From positions 1-41,882 of the forward strand of contig NZ_DCLL01000054.1 in the NCBI RefSeq assembly GCF_002321025.1: 41,882 bases of DNA, read 5' to 3'. Numbering within the stretch: position 1 is the stretch's first letter; each line of letters starts with the position of its first letter. Source of the stretch: Acinetobacter lwoffii (GTDB lineage Bacteria; Pseudomonadota; Gammaproteobacteria; Pseudomonadales; Moraxellaceae). The translations under genes were made by a program, and so were the position numbers. The notes under the pieces were generated by a model that had not been told where the DNA came from, made no database searches, and saw nothing but the letters and a program-made list of their open reading frames with translations. Below, piece after piece: positions 1 to 9,170 of the stretch.

Positions 1-19
1 AAATGTCAACAGACCCTAT

Positions 20-379
20 TTATACTTCGCCAAAAATCATAAAACCAACAGCTGATGCCAATGCCAGCCATAGGGTCGGACTAAAGAAAAGTGAATTACG
101 TACAGGAACACCGACTGTGGGTGCCAAGGATTGCAAGGCGACGACTTCTGGCACAAATTCATCCTGCACTTTAATATCCAGACGTACCATGTTGTCTAAT
201 GTCATGCTGCCTTGTTGGGGAATGATTCTAAATTTAAGCCGCTCTCCAATTTGTGGTTCAATTTCAGGCGAAGGTAAATCCTGTAACTCGAAACTTAAAT
301 CTTGAGCTTCTCCTATCAACTCCAAAGTACCCATACCACGTTCGGAATCGTAAGTTTTAATTTTTCCATCCGTAAACAT
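20..379 (-). CDS. Degenerate cold-shock-domain protein with C-terminal membrane segment
   Basis: Small protein of about 119 residues. The N-terminal 60 residues align by eye with the CSD protein at 572-865 (GKIK-x-YD start, Gly-rich turn, ERLKF strand), but the RNA-binding signatures are missing: the RNP1 position reads RGMGTLEL rather than KGFGFI, and the RNP2 position LSFEL rather than VFFH. The C-terminal residues (LFFSPTLWLALASAVGFMIFG) form one hydrophobic helix, so the protein is probably membrane-anchored with its beta-barrel in the cytoplasm. A start at 403 (ATG, eight residues longer) is possible; 379 is chosen because a GAGA stretch lies about 8 nt upstream and the CSD begins directly after it. 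Nucleic-acid binding is doubtful given the lost aromatics. Function unknown. Confidence 0.6.
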   Translation of the reverse strand: MFTDGKIKTYDSERGMGTLELIGEAQDLSFELQDLPSPEIEPQIGERLKFRIIPQQGSMTLDNMVRLDIKVQDEFVPEVVALQSLAPTVGVPVRNSLFFSPTLWLALASAVGFMIFGEV

Positions 380-506
380 GACACTTTTCTCTATAGAATT
401 CATTTAATTTGTATTCTAAGCCAACGGAAATGTTCAGCATTGTTGCTGTTTGGTGGATTTTTTATGTGCTGTCTGTCTCTTTGAATATCTAAACGGTGGC
501 ACTATA

Positions 507-531
507 AAAAAGAGGCTCGAAAGCCTCTTTT
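507..531 (-). terminator. Rho-independent terminator of the CSD gene
   Basis: A-rich/T-rich flanked hairpin with AGAGGCT at 511-517 pairing with AGCCTCT at 522-528 around a 4-nt loop. It lies just downstream of the CSD gene stop at 572 on the minus strand; T-runs on both sides could let it work in both directions. Confidence 0.8.
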
Positions 532-571
532 TAAATGTGACTAAACACGATTTAAGTATGAAGATTATCCA

Positions 572-865
572 TTAACCACGGAAGTTATTTAACAATGCCG
601 ATGTAATTGATTTATTGTGTGTCGCCACTTTGGTTTTTTTAGCTTTCTTTGAGTTGTCTTCGACACGTTCAATCTTAATCGCTTTGTACTTATCGCCATT
701 TTCAACAACATTAAATTTTACGCGTTCATTACGTTTTGGCTCGCCTTCTGCCGCAGGGAAGTCTGAAATATGGAAGAAGACATCTCCCTCAGCGCAGCCA
801 ATAAAACCGAAACCTTTGGCAGGGTCATACTGTTTGATTTTGCCCTGATACAATTCATCTTTCAT
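572..865 (-). CDS. Cold-shock domain protein (CspA-like with basic tail)
   Basis: A 97-residue protein. Residues 5-68 form a cold-shock domain with intact nucleic-acid-binding signatures: RNP1 KGFGFIG and RNP2 VFFHISDF. Such OB-fold proteins bind single-stranded RNA/DNA and act as RNA chaperones in the cytoplasm. It differs from the usual 65-70 residue Csp in a basic tail (KKAKKTK...) of about 28 residues, which could strengthen RNA binding. Start ATG at 865 has AGGA 7 nt upstream. It is bounded by terminators on both sides (507-531 and 906-934), so it is probably monocistronic. Family assignment is secure; whether it is cold-induced cannot be told. Confidence 0.88.
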   Translation of the reverse strand: MKDELYQGKIKQYDPAKGFGFIGCAEGDVFFHISDFPAAEGEPKRNERVKFNVVENGDKYKAIKIERVEDNSKKAKKTKVATHNKSITSALLNNFRG

Positions 866-905
866 GCTATTGTCCTATCCTGAAAATGCCCTGTCTACAT
901 TATAT

Positions 906-934
906 AAAAAAGAGGCTGTAGTAGCCCCTTTTTT
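906..934 (-). terminator. Terminator downstream of upp
   Basis: AAAAAAGAGGCT (906-917) pairs with AGCCCCTTTTTT (923-934) with one mismatch and a short loop, followed by T-rich sequence in both directions. It sits 15 nt after the upp stop on the minus strand. Confidence 0.75.
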
Positions 935-949
935 CATCATATTCAAAAA

Positions 950-1585
950 TTAGTCTTTTTGAACTGAACCAAAGATTTTATCGCCAGCATCGCCAAGACC
1001 TGGAACGATATAACCATTTTCATTTAAACCATTATCGATAGAAGCAGTAAAAATCACCACATCCGGATGCGTAGCTTCTACACGCTTAATGCCTTCTGGT
1101 GCAGCAACCAGAACCATCACACGAATATCTTTACAGCCGCTGGCTTTCAGTACATCAATGGCAGCCACTAAAGAAGAACCAGTCGCCAACATTGGATCAA
1201 TGATCATCGCGATACGGTTTTGTACGTCTGGAACCAGTTTTTTATAATAGGTACGTGCTTCCAGAGTTTCTTCATCACGCTCTAAACCAAGTACTGATAC
1301 TTTTGCACTTGGAATCAGGTTCAAGAAACCGTCGAGCATGCCAATACCGGCACGTAGAATTGGCACAACCGTGATTTTTTTACCCGCAATACGGTCAACT
1401 GTAACAGCACCATTCCAGCCATCAATATCATGTTCAACCATTGGCAGGTCTTTAGTTGCTTCATAAGTCAGAAGCATGGTCACTTCTTGAGCTAACTCAC
1501 GGAAATTTTTGGTACTAATATCTGCACGACGGAGTAAACCAAGCTTATGTCGAATGAGTGGATGACGGATTTCATGGATTGCCAC
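950..1585 (-). CDS. upp: Uracil phosphoribosyltransferase
   Basis: A 211-residue protein, the usual length for Upp (E. coli 208). It converts uracil and PRPP to UMP in pyrimidine salvage in the cytoplasm. Visible family features are the N-terminal HPLIRHKLGLLR stretch, the RAGIGMLDG segment, the PRPP-binding motif region MIIDPMLATGSSLVAAIDVLK, and the C-terminal uracil-binding GYIVPGLGDAGDKIFG. The start is a GTG at 1585 with AGGTG about 7 nt upstream. It stands alone between terminators at 906-934 and 1653-1684, in the same orientation as the nuo operon. No uracil permease gene is adjacent here. Confidence 0.96.
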   Translation of the reverse strand: MAIHEIRHPLIRHKLGLLRRADISTKNFRELAQEVTMLLTYEATKDLPMVEHDIDGWNGAVTVDRIAGKKITVVPILRAGIGMLDGFLNLIPSAKVSVLGLERDEETLEARTYYKKLVPDVQNRIAMIIDPMLATGSSLVAAIDVLKASGCKDIRVMVLVAAPEGIKRVEATHPDVVIFTASIDNGLNENGYIVPGLGDAGDKIFGSVQKD

Positions 1586-1652
1586 GGGAGAACACCTAAA
1601 AGGTTAAAGATAAATTTCCGCTATTATAAAGGCTTTTATTGATTTGTATAAA

Positions 1653-1684
1653 TAAAAAAGCCCCCAATCATGGAGGCTTTTTTG
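1653..1684 (-). terminator. Terminator of the nuo operon
   Basis: A-run, GCCCCC...GGAGGC stem with a short loop, then a T-run (on either strand). It lies 25 nt past the nuoN stop and before upp, so it should end the nuo transcript. Confidence 0.8.
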
Positions 1685-1708
1685 TAATAACGTCAATCTT
1701 TGCAGATA

Positions 1709-3253
1709 TTAGTTAAAACCACTTTGAACCAAAGTGAAAATGAACTGTTGCAATTCAGGTGACATGGCAAAGAATGCATATTTAGACACTGCAATCACCG
1801 GATCTGGGTAGACACCGATCACAAGTACCGCAAGCGCAGCAAGAAGTACCATGATACCGCCGACTTTTTGACCCCAATGATTCACCGCATCTAGACGTGG
1901 TGTTTCAGGTGGTGTCATGTAAAGTACAACCATTACGCGCAGGTAGTAATACAAACCGATACCAGAACCCAGGATGACCATCGCAGTCAGGAACCAGGCT
2001 TCGCCTGCAACCGCAGTTTTAATTACCAGGAACTTACCGATAAAGCCGGCAGTTAAAGGAATACCTGCAAGAGACAGCATCATCACCGTCAATACAGCAG
2101 TCAATACTGGACGGCGCCAGAACAGACCACGGTATTCAGCCAGACTACCCGCTTCATCCGTATTGTTATACGGACTAGACATCAACGTAACAACACCGAA
2201 CGCACCGATCGTGGTTAATACATAGGTAATCACGTAGACGTTTACACTTTCAAAAGTCGCGAAACCTTGAACCTGTAAGAAATCCGTATTACGTGAACTT
2301 ACGATGGCAACCAGCAAATAACCAAAGTGTGCAATTGAAGAGTATGCCAAGATACGTTTCAAGTTCACCTGGCGAACCGCCAGCAAGTTACCTGCAAGGA
2401 TAGACAGAACCGCAATAATCGAAATGATGGTGACGAAGCTGTCTGCCAAAATTAAACCTGAAGACAATGCATAACGAACAAACAGACCAATCATGGCTAC
2501 TTTCGCAACTGTCGCAAGGAAAGTCGCGATTGGCGCTGGTGCACCAGCATATACGTCTGGTGTCCATTTGTGGAATGGTGCCAGCGATAATTTAAATGCT
2601 ACTGCAAATACAATTAATGCCAGACCAATCACGACAGCCGGTTGACTGAATACGGTAAACAGTTTGCCTGGTTCAGCAACGAAACTTAAAGTACCTGTAT
2701 ATGCATAAATATATGCCATACCCATGAGCAGCATTGCAGACGCAGTTGCTGAAAGCACCAGATATTTCACACCCGCTTCAAGCGATTGAGAACGTTGATG
2801 TGTATATGCCAACAAGCCATATACAGGAATCGACATTAACTCAAGGCTAATAAAGAATGATGCATAGTGTGAGCTAGCTACCATTAGCATGGCACCCGCA
2901 ACGGATGTCAGCATCAGGATATACAGCTCTTCACGGTTATCTTTATAGGTTTCGATATACGCGTGAGATAGCGTTGCACATGCAAGTGCAGCAATCAGGA
3001 TCACAAACTGGTATAGCATCGTAAATGGATCTACGATGAACAGATTCATCACGTTGGCAGGTGCAAATACGCCCGCCAACAAAACGAAAATGATATAGAA
3101 CGCAGCAAGGTTTAAACCAATCACTGTGGTGGTAGCCACCAGGTTATGGTTACGCTTGATTGCGGTCAGCAACATCACGACGATCGCAGTTAACGACACG
3201 ATCATCACAGGTGCTAGAGGCATAAGCTCAGAAAAAGACATTGTGAAGTTCAT
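1709..3253 (-). CDS. nuoN: NADH-quinone oxidoreductase subunit N
   Basis: A 514-residue, highly hydrophobic antiporter-like subunit of complex I, with about 14 predicted membrane helices. It forms one of the proton channels of the membrane arm. The conserved core includes HASFFISLELMSIP-type helix, the YLVLSATASAMLLMG segment, the FKLSLAPFHKWTPDVYAGAPAP loop with its key lysine, and ILAYSSIAHFGYLL. It is the last gene of the nuo operon: nuoM stops 3 nt before its start and a terminator follows at 1653-1684. Length matches the family (E. coli NuoN about 485). Confidence 0.96.
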   Translation of the reverse strand: MNFTMSFSELMPLAPVMIVSLTAIVVMLLTAIKRNHNLVATTTVIGLNLAAFYIIFVLLAGVFAPANVMNLFIVDPFTMLYQFVILIAALACATLSHAYIETYKDNREELYILMLTSVAGAMLMVASSHYASFFISLELMSIPVYGLLAYTHQRSQSLEAGVKYLVLSATASAMLLMGMAYIYAYTGTLSFVAEPGKLFTVFSQPAVVIGLALIVFAVAFKLSLAPFHKWTPDVYAGAPAPIATFLATVAKVAMIGLFVRYALSSGLILADSFVTIISIIAVLSILAGNLLAVRQVNLKRILAYSSIAHFGYLLVAIVSSRNTDFLQVQGFATFESVNVYVITYVLTTIGAFGVVTLMSSPYNNTDEAGSLAEYRGLFWRRPVLTAVLTVMMLSLAGIPLTAGFIGKFLVIKTAVAGEAWFLTAMVILGSGIGLYYYLRVMVVLYMTPPETPRLDAVNHWGQKVGGIMVLLAALAVLVIGVYPDPVIAVSKYAFFAMSPELQQFIFTLVQSGFN

Positions 3254-3256
3254 GGC

Positions 3257-4870
3257 TTATTGGATCTCCACATTTTCAAGTTGAGTCGTTACTTGATCAG
3301 CAACTTCAACCACTTCTTGAACTGGAATGTAGCTATTCGCTAACCACGCCATGCTTGAGTTAGAAACATCAAGGAAGCTTTGTGGATATAGACCAAGCCA
3401 AAGTAGACCAAACGCACAGATCAACAGTAATGCGATTTCACGTGCATTTAGATCTTTTAACGGATTTGTATAGTGCTGCTGTTGCGCTTCATTTGGTACA
3501 CCAAACAGGGCTTTGTGAATCAGGATCAAACCGTACAGACCTGCAAATACCAAGCTGATTGCCGCAATAATGGTAAACGCCGGGAATTGCGCATAAGCAC
3601 CCATCAGGATCAGGAACTCACCAATGAAGTTACCTAGACCTGGAATACCCACCAACGCCGCAACGAAGAACATCAGGAAGAATGCAAGATACGGGAACTG
3701 ACCACGCATACCACCCATCAAACGCATATCACGTGTATGCACACGCTCATATACCTGACCACACATAATGAACAGTGCAGCAGATGAAATACCATGTGCC
3801 AACATCATGATCATCAGACCCTGGAAGGTCAGGATGTTGCCTGCGTAGATCGCAAGTAAAACGAAGCCCATGTGTGAAATAGAGGTATAAGCCAACAGGC
3901 GTTTCATATCGGTTTGCTGGAAAGCACACCAAGCACCGTAGAAAATACCGATTAAACCCAGAATGATTGCGAAGTCTGCAAACTGTGCAGACGCTGCCGG
4001 GAAGAACGGAATCACGAAACGTAATAAACCGTACGCCGCAGTCTTAATCAAGATACCAGCAAGATCGACAGAACCCGCTGTTGGTGCTTGCGCATGCGCA
4101 TCTGGTAACCAGCCGTGTAATGGGAAAACTGGAAGTTTTACCGCAAAACCGATGAATAAACAGATCATGAACGCATAAGCCACCGCTGGCGCCTGAGCAT
4201 CAAGCGTATTCGCCACACCTAACAAATAGTTGTAGTCGAAACGGATTTCGCCAGTCATGGTATAGCCCACAGTCACCAGACCCAAGATACCAATCAGCAT
4301 CACCAAACCGGCAACCTGCGTGTAAATGAAGAACTTGTTAGCTGCATAAACACGTGACTTGCCTTCGGCCCCTTTATGACCCCAAAGGGCAATCAGGAAG
4401 TAGATCGGTACCAGCATCATCTCCCAGAAGAAGAAGAACAGGAACATGTCAATCGCCAGGAAGACACCGATGACACCACCCAACGACCATAAAAGGTTCA
4501 AGTGGAAGAAACCCACGTTCTTTTGAATCTCGCCCCATGAACAGCCGACTGCCAAAACACCCAGTAGTGCAGTCAAGCCAACCATAAGAAGTGATAAACC
4601 ATCCACTGCCAAGTGAATGTTAATGCCCAGGGTTTGAATCCAAGGCAATTTGAATTCGGCAGCCCACGAAGGTGTAGCACCGCCTAATTCATAGTTATAA
4701 GTACCAGTCTGCCAAAGGACGATGGTCAAGACCAACGTCACCAGCATACCGATCAGCGCGATATAACGCGGCAAGTGTTGGTCGAGTTTATCGACCAACC
4801 AGCATATGAAACCTGCAATGAACGGAATGAGGATCAGAGCCGGCAAAATAATATTGTTTGGAGCTTCCAT
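3257..4870 (-). CDS. nuoM: NADH-quinone oxidoreductase subunit M
   Basis: A 537-residue membrane subunit, antiporter-like, in the proton-pumping arm of complex I. Diagnostic segments are FFFFWEMMLVPIYFLIALWG (with the conserved membrane Glu), FAVKLPVFPLHGWLPDAHAQAP (conserved Lys and the HGWLPDAH loop) and LLAYTSISHMGFVLL. It begins 1 nt after the nuoL stop, in phase with an operon translated by close coupling. The C-terminal roughly 25 residues are acidic (VQEVVEVADQVTTQLENVE), a small extension past the last helix. Confidence 0.97.
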   Translation of the reverse strand: MEAPNNIILPALILIPFIAGFICWLVDKLDQHLPRYIALIGMLVTLVLTIVLWQTGTYNYELGGATPSWAAEFKLPWIQTLGINIHLAVDGLSLLMVGLTALLGVLAVGCSWGEIQKNVGFFHLNLLWSLGGVIGVFLAIDMFLFFFFWEMMLVPIYFLIALWGHKGAEGKSRVYAANKFFIYTQVAGLVMLIGILGLVTVGYTMTGEIRFDYNYLLGVANTLDAQAPAVAYAFMICLFIGFAVKLPVFPLHGWLPDAHAQAPTAGSVDLAGILIKTAAYGLLRFVIPFFPAASAQFADFAIILGLIGIFYGAWCAFQQTDMKRLLAYTSISHMGFVLLAIYAGNILTFQGLMIMMLAHGISSAALFIMCGQVYERVHTRDMRLMGGMRGQFPYLAFFLMFFVAALVGIPGLGNFIGEFLILMGAYAQFPAFTIIAAISLVFAGLYGLILIHKALFGVPNEAQQQHYTNPLKDLNAREIALLLICAFGLLWLGLYPQSFLDVSNSSMAWLANSYIPVQEVVEVADQVTTQLENVEIQ

Positions 4871-4871
4871 T

Positions 4872-6767
4872 TTATTTCCCCACGACCTGAATCACGATCA
4901 AGATCATCAGTAGGACAACGACACCGAGCCCCATACTAGATGCATATTCACGCAGTGAACCGGTTTGACGTGAACTTGTAAAGCTGTGACCACCTTTAAC
5001 AAGTGCAGGAAGTACCAGCCATAGGCCATCAATTGGATCACGACCAAAGATTTTCGCGAACAATAAATATGGCTTCACGAAAATGATGTCATACAGCGTA
5101 TCGAAACCTAATGCATTACGGCAGATATTGACCAGGCCAGCACCTACAGAAGTGGCTGCAAAACGTTTGACTGCATTGTAAGCAAAAGCGAACAACACAA
5201 CACCCACTGCAAGACCTGTTAACGCAACAGCGATTGCGATGTATTCAGCACCATGTGCACCTGCTTCAAGCGCTTCAGGAATAATGAAGGCTGGAATTCG
5301 TGCAGCATCCAGAATGCTCATTACCGGTGCTTTTAATACGATCGCCAGACCTGTTGAAAGTACAGCAAGAATCGCCAGTGGCGCCCAGTATGTTGCACCT
5401 TTGATTTCATGATAAGGCGTGTTTTCTTTACCGAAGAATACAACCCAGATTAAGCGGAAGGTATAAATCGAGGTTAAGAAAGCACCTGCAACACCGACCC
5501 AGTACAGCGTGTTATACACTGGTAAACCAGCAATATGACTTTGCGTCCAGACTGTAGCAAGAATCGCGTCTTTTGAGAAGAAACCAATGGTCAGGAATGG
5601 AATCGCTGCCAATGCACCGCCACCAATTGCGAAACATGCAAACAGGAATTTGTTCTTGTAGAATAGACCGCCCATCTTGAAGATGTTTTGTTCGTGATGG
5701 TAAGCCAGAATCACCGCACCAGACGACAAGAACAAGAGTGCCTTGAAGAATGCGTGAGTCAGCATGTGGAACAGACCTGCCTGATATGCTTCAGCACCGA
5801 CTGCCATAAACATATAACCGAGCTGACTCATGGTTGAGTATGCCAGAATACGTTTGATGTCGGTTTGAACCAGTGCAGCAAAACCAGCCACAAGCAAGGT
5901 CACCGCACCTGTGATCGAAATAAATACCATCACTTCTGGTGCAAGTTCAAAGACTGCGAACAGACGGCAGCACAGGTAAACACCGGCTGTTACCATTGTT
6001 GCAGCATGGATCAATGCAGAAACAGGTGTCGGACCTGCCATCGCATCGGCTAACCATGTTTGTAACGGGATCTGTGCAGATTTACCTGCCGCACCCAAGA
6101 ATAAGAGCAATGCTGTCCAGATGGTCAATGAAGAACTTTGCGTCATTACAGTCGCCGCATTTTCGACGATGTACTGAATGTTCAAGGTACCGAATTGCTG
6201 GAAGATCAGGAACATGGCAATCAGCAGGAATACGTCACCAATACGGGTCACAGTAAATGCCTTGATTGCCGCCAGACCGTTTGCCGGGTTCTGGTAGTAA
6301 TAACCGATCAACAGGTATGAACACAGACCTACGCCTTCCCAACCCAAGAATAACAACGCCAGGTTGTCACCCAATACCAGCAATAACATGCTGGCAACGA
6401 ACAGGTTGAAGTAAGAGAAGAAACGTGCAAAGTCTTCTTCACCGCGCATATACCATGATGCAAAGATGTGAATTAAGAAACCCACACCAGTGACCATGCC
6501 CAGCATCAATAAAGACAAGCCATCCAGCTGCAAGCTGATGCCCGGAGCAAAACTGCCAACACTGAACCAAGTCCAAAGATGTTGTACTACTGCAGTTGAA
6601 CCATTATTCACAAAGTCCATACCTGCAATCAGTGCGAACAGTGCAGATAAACCGACTGCACCGACACCAATCATCGCTGCAACAGATTCCGGAAGCTTGT
6701 TGCGCCCCGCCGCTAACAGGACAAAACCAATGAGCGGAAATAAAATTGTTAGATATAAATAACTCAT
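4872..6767 (-). CDS. nuoL: NADH-quinone oxidoreductase subunit L
   Basis: A 631-residue membrane protein, the distal antiporter-like subunit of complex I with the long lateral helix. Visible hallmarks: the FLGWEGVGLCSYLLIGYYY segment, AGKSAQIPLQTWLADAMAGP with TPVSALIHAATMVTAG, ILAYSTMSQLGYMFMAVG, and a long C-terminal part ending in a transmembrane anchor (GVVVLLMILIVIQVVG). Its start overlaps the nuoK stop by 4 nt. Length is as expected (E. coli NuoL 613). Confidence 0.97.
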   Translation of the reverse strand: MSYLYLTILFPLIGFVLLAAGRNKLPESVAAMIGVGAVGLSALFALIAGMDFVNNGSTAVVQHLWTWFSVGSFAPGISLQLDGLSLLMLGMVTGVGFLIHIFASWYMRGEEDFARFFSYFNLFVASMLLLVLGDNLALLFLGWEGVGLCSYLLIGYYYQNPANGLAAIKAFTVTRIGDVFLLIAMFLIFQQFGTLNIQYIVENAATVMTQSSSLTIWTALLLFLGAAGKSAQIPLQTWLADAMAGPTPVSALIHAATMVTAGVYLCCRLFAVFELAPEVMVFISITGAVTLLVAGFAALVQTDIKRILAYSTMSQLGYMFMAVGAEAYQAGLFHMLTHAFFKALLFLSSGAVILAYHHEQNIFKMGGLFYKNKFLFACFAIGGGALAAIPFLTIGFFSKDAILATVWTQSHIAGLPVYNTLYWVGVAGAFLTSIYTFRLIWVVFFGKENTPYHEIKGATYWAPLAILAVLSTGLAIVLKAPVMSILDAARIPAFIIPEALEAGAHGAEYIAIAVALTGLAVGVVLFAFAYNAVKRFAATSVGAGLVNICRNALGFDTLYDIIFVKPYLLFAKIFGRDPIDGLWLVLPALVKGGHSFTSSRQTGSLREYASSMGLGVVVLLMILIVIQVVGK

Positions 6768-7072
6768 CCGCGCATCTCACTAGCAGCATCCACATCCAGG
6801 TGATGGAAGCGATGATAGAACTGAAGGACGATCGCAAGACCAATACAAGCCTCTGCCGCAGCAAGCGTCAGGATCAGGATAAACATGATCTGACCATCTG
6901 GCTGTGCCCATGCACTGCCCGCCAGGACGAACGCTAAAGCAGCAGCGTTCATCATGATTTCAAGGCTCATTAAAATAAATAGTAGGTTGCGTCGCACCAT
7001 TACACCGTAAAAACCCAGTGCAAAGAGAATAGATGCAACGATCAAACCATGCTCTAAAGGGATGTTGCCCAT
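6764..7072 (-). CDS. nuoK: NADH-quinone oxidoreductase subunit K
   Basis: A 102-residue protein with three membrane helices, resembling the Mrp antiporter MrpC. The second helix carries NLLFILMSLEIMMNAA with the conserved glutamate of the proton pathway, and the third has LTLAAAEACIGLAIVL with the second conserved glutamate. Length is typical (E. coli 100). The gene overlaps nuoJ and nuoL at its ends, consistent with translational coupling. Confidence 0.96.
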   Translation of the reverse strand: MGNIPLEHGLIVASILFALGFYGVMVRRNLLFILMSLEIMMNAAALAFVLAGSAWAQPDGQIMFILILTLAAAEACIGLAIVLQFYHRFHHLDVDAASEMRG

Positions 7073-7593
7073 TATTCTTTTTCCTCTTCTGCATCTGGTT
7101 CACGTTTACCTAAATGGAATGCAGCTACCAGGGCAGCAAGCAATAACATCGCGGCAACTTCAACCAACAACAAGTATTGCGTAAAGAGTGCTTGACCCAC
7201 TGCTTTCGGGCCCACCATTTCTGTACCCATTACCAGTGAAGCTTGTGTGTAATCAGAGTTTAATACCCATACCAGTACCAAACCGATCAGGAAGCTCATC
7301 AACGCCGGATAAGCCCAAGCCGATGAAGTCAACCATTTTCGTTCTTGTTCAACGGTCTGCTCACCCAGGTTCAGCATCATCACCACGAACACGAACAACA
7401 CCATGATCGCGCCCGCATAAACAATCACTTCCAGCGCACCAGCGAATGGTGCACCCACGATCAGGAACATGCCTGCGACTGCAAGCAATGACACGATCAG
7501 ACTTAATAAAGCATGTACCGGATTCGCGTTAGTGACCACGCGAACCGTAGAGACAATGGCCACGAGGGCCATTAAATAAAATGGCCACATCAT
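7072..7593 (-). CDS. nuoJ: NADH-quinone oxidoreductase subunit J
   Basis: A 173-residue protein with five hydrophobic segments, matching complex I subunit J (ND6-like). The third helix contains EVIVYAGAIMVLFVFVVMMLNL, the conserved stretch with the pi-bulge helix important for coupling. The C-terminus is acidic. Start overlaps the nuoI stop by 4 nt. Confidence 0.95.
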   Translation of the reverse strand: MMWPFYLMALVAIVSTVRVVTNANPVHALLSLIVSLLAVAGMFLIVGAPFAGALEVIVYAGAIMVLFVFVVMMLNLGEQTVEQERKWLTSSAWAYPALMSFLIGLVLVWVLNSDYTQASLVMGTEMVGPKAVGQALFTQYLLLVEVAAMLLLAALVAAFHLGKREPDAEEEKE

Positions 7594-8132
7594 GGTAATA
7601 GACTCCGTACATCAACAGGTGCACTTTCACGCTGTGCTTGACCTTTGTCCTTGCCTGCAACTGCCATACCGGTTACACGGTAGAAGTTATAATCAGGATA
7701 TTTACCAGGACCAGAAATCAGCAGGTGTTCTTTTTCATAGACCAAGTCCTGACGAACATATTCGCCAAGCTCGAAGTCCGGGGTCATCTGAATCGCAGTG
7801 GTTGGACACGCTTCTTCACACATACCGCAGAAAATACAACGCGAGAAGTTGATACGGAAAAATTCCGGATACCAGCGACCATCTTCACGTTCTGCTTTTT
7901 GTAGTGAAATACAGCCTACCGGACAGGCAACCGCACACAGGTTACATGCCACACAGCGTTCTTCGCCATCAGGGTCGCGCGTCAATACGATACGACCACG
8001 GAAGCGTGGTGGCACGATTTCTTCGGCCGGCACTTCCGGATATAAAATGGTGTCACGTTTACGTGTTGCGTGGCTGAACACCATCCACAACGAACGAACG
8101 ATTGACCCGAATCCAGCTAGAAATTTAAACAT
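7590..8132 (-). CDS. nuoI: NADH-quinone oxidoreductase subunit I (2x[4Fe-4S])
   Basis: A 180-residue ferredoxin-like subunit. Two complete cluster motifs are visible: CVACNLCAVACP and CIFCGMCEEACP, each with the remote fourth cysteine pattern, which bind clusters N6a and N6b and pass electrons from NuoG toward NuoB. An N-terminal amphipathic stretch docks to the membrane arm. The start ATG at 8132 is preceded by an AGGGAGA ribosome-binding site. It follows nuoH by 18 nt. Confidence 0.97.
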   Translation of the reverse strand: MFKFLAGFGSIVRSLWMVFSHATRKRDTILYPEVPAEEIVPPRFRGRIVLTRDPDGEERCVACNLCAVACPVGCISLQKAEREDGRWYPEFFRINFSRCIFCGMCEEACPTTAIQMTPDFELGEYVRQDLVYEKEHLLISGPGKYPDYNFYRVTGMAVAGKDKGQAQRESAPVDVRSLLP

Positions 8133-8150
8133 TTTGTTCTCCCTGCTGTC

Positions 8151-9167
8151 TTAGGCCTGATTCATCAGAATCACAGCACCAGTTACCAAAAGGTTAACCA
8201 ACGCCAATGGCAAGCAAATTTTCCAACCAAAGTTCATTACCTGGTCATAACGTGGACGCATTAAAGAACCACGCGCCAGTACAAACATCATTACAAAGAA
8301 TGCTGTTTTGATAATGAACCAGAATGCTGCTGGAAGGAACGGAATATCAAGGTTGAATGGCGCAAGCCAGCCACCGAAGAATAAAGTCACGATCAATGCA
8401 GAGATCAGTACCACGTTGACGTATTCCGCAACGAAGAACATCCCCCATTTCATACCGCCGTATTCGACATGGTAACCTTCTGCCAGTTCCTGTTCTGCTT
8501 CTGGTTGGTCAAATGGGTGACGATGCGTTACCGCCACACCTGCAACCACGAAGATCAAGAAACCTAGGAACTGAGGAATCACAAACCAGACATCTTTTTG
8601 CGCTTCAACGATTTCACGCATGTTGAATGAACCGGCAATTGCCACCACACCCATCAACGAGATACCCAAGAATACTTCATACGAAATGGTTTGAGCTGCA
8701 GAACGTAAACCGCCCAGTAAGGCATATTTGTTGTTTGATGACCAGCCACCGAACAGGACTGCATAAACTGCAATACCCGCCATTGCCATAAAGAACAACA
8801 GGCCGATGTTCATGTCTGCTACACCTAAATAAGGTGATACAGGAATAACCATGAACGACAGCACCGCAGTTGCCATCGCAACTGCTGGCGCCATACGGAA
8901 CGTCAATTTGTCAGCAAACTTAGGTGTCCAGTCTTCCTTGAACATGATTTTCAGCATGTCGGCAACAATCTGGAACATACCGCCCGGACCAACACGGTTC
9001 GGACCATAACGGTCTTGCCACAAGCCGAGTAAACGACGTTCAATAAAAGACATCAACGCAGCGATCAGTACTACAACCAGCAAGATCACAATCGCTTGAA
9101 TGACTGAATAGGCAATTGGCCAGTTTTCAGCCCACAACGGCGTTTGACGGATTAATTCTTGTTCCAT
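8151..9167 (-). CDS. nuoH: NADH-quinone oxidoreductase subunit H
   Basis: A 338-residue membrane subunit that with NuoB and NuoD forms the quinone-binding chamber. Conserved segments include ERRLLGLWQDRYGPNRVGP after helix 1, LRSAAQTISYEV, the acidic loop HPFDQPEAEQELAEGYHVEY, and GSLMRPRYDQVMNFGWK near the end. Start ATG at 9167 has AGGAG 8 nt upstream inside the end of nuoG; the two genes are separated by only 3 nt. Confidence 0.97.
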   Translation of the reverse strand: MEQELIRQTPLWAENWPIAYSVIQAIVILLVVVLIAALMSFIERRLLGLWQDRYGPNRVGPGGMFQIVADMLKIMFKEDWTPKFADKLTFRMAPAVAMATAVLSFMVIPVSPYLGVADMNIGLLFFMAMAGIAVYAVLFGGWSSNNKYALLGGLRSAAQTISYEVFLGISLMGVVAIAGSFNMREIVEAQKDVWFVIPQFLGFLIFVVAGVAVTHRHPFDQPEAEQELAEGYHVEYGGMKWGMFFVAEYVNVVLISALIVTLFFGGWLAPFNLDIPFLPAAFWFIIKTAFFVMMFVLARGSLMRPRYDQVMNFGWKICLPLALVNLLVTGAVILMNQA

Positions 9168-9170
9168 GAA

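Noticed and set aside
5939..6256. 105-codon plus-strand frame inside nuoL, and similar antisense frames across the nuo operon and nrdA
   Set aside because: They lie wholly inside conserved genes on the other strand, show no family features and have no ribosome-binding sites.
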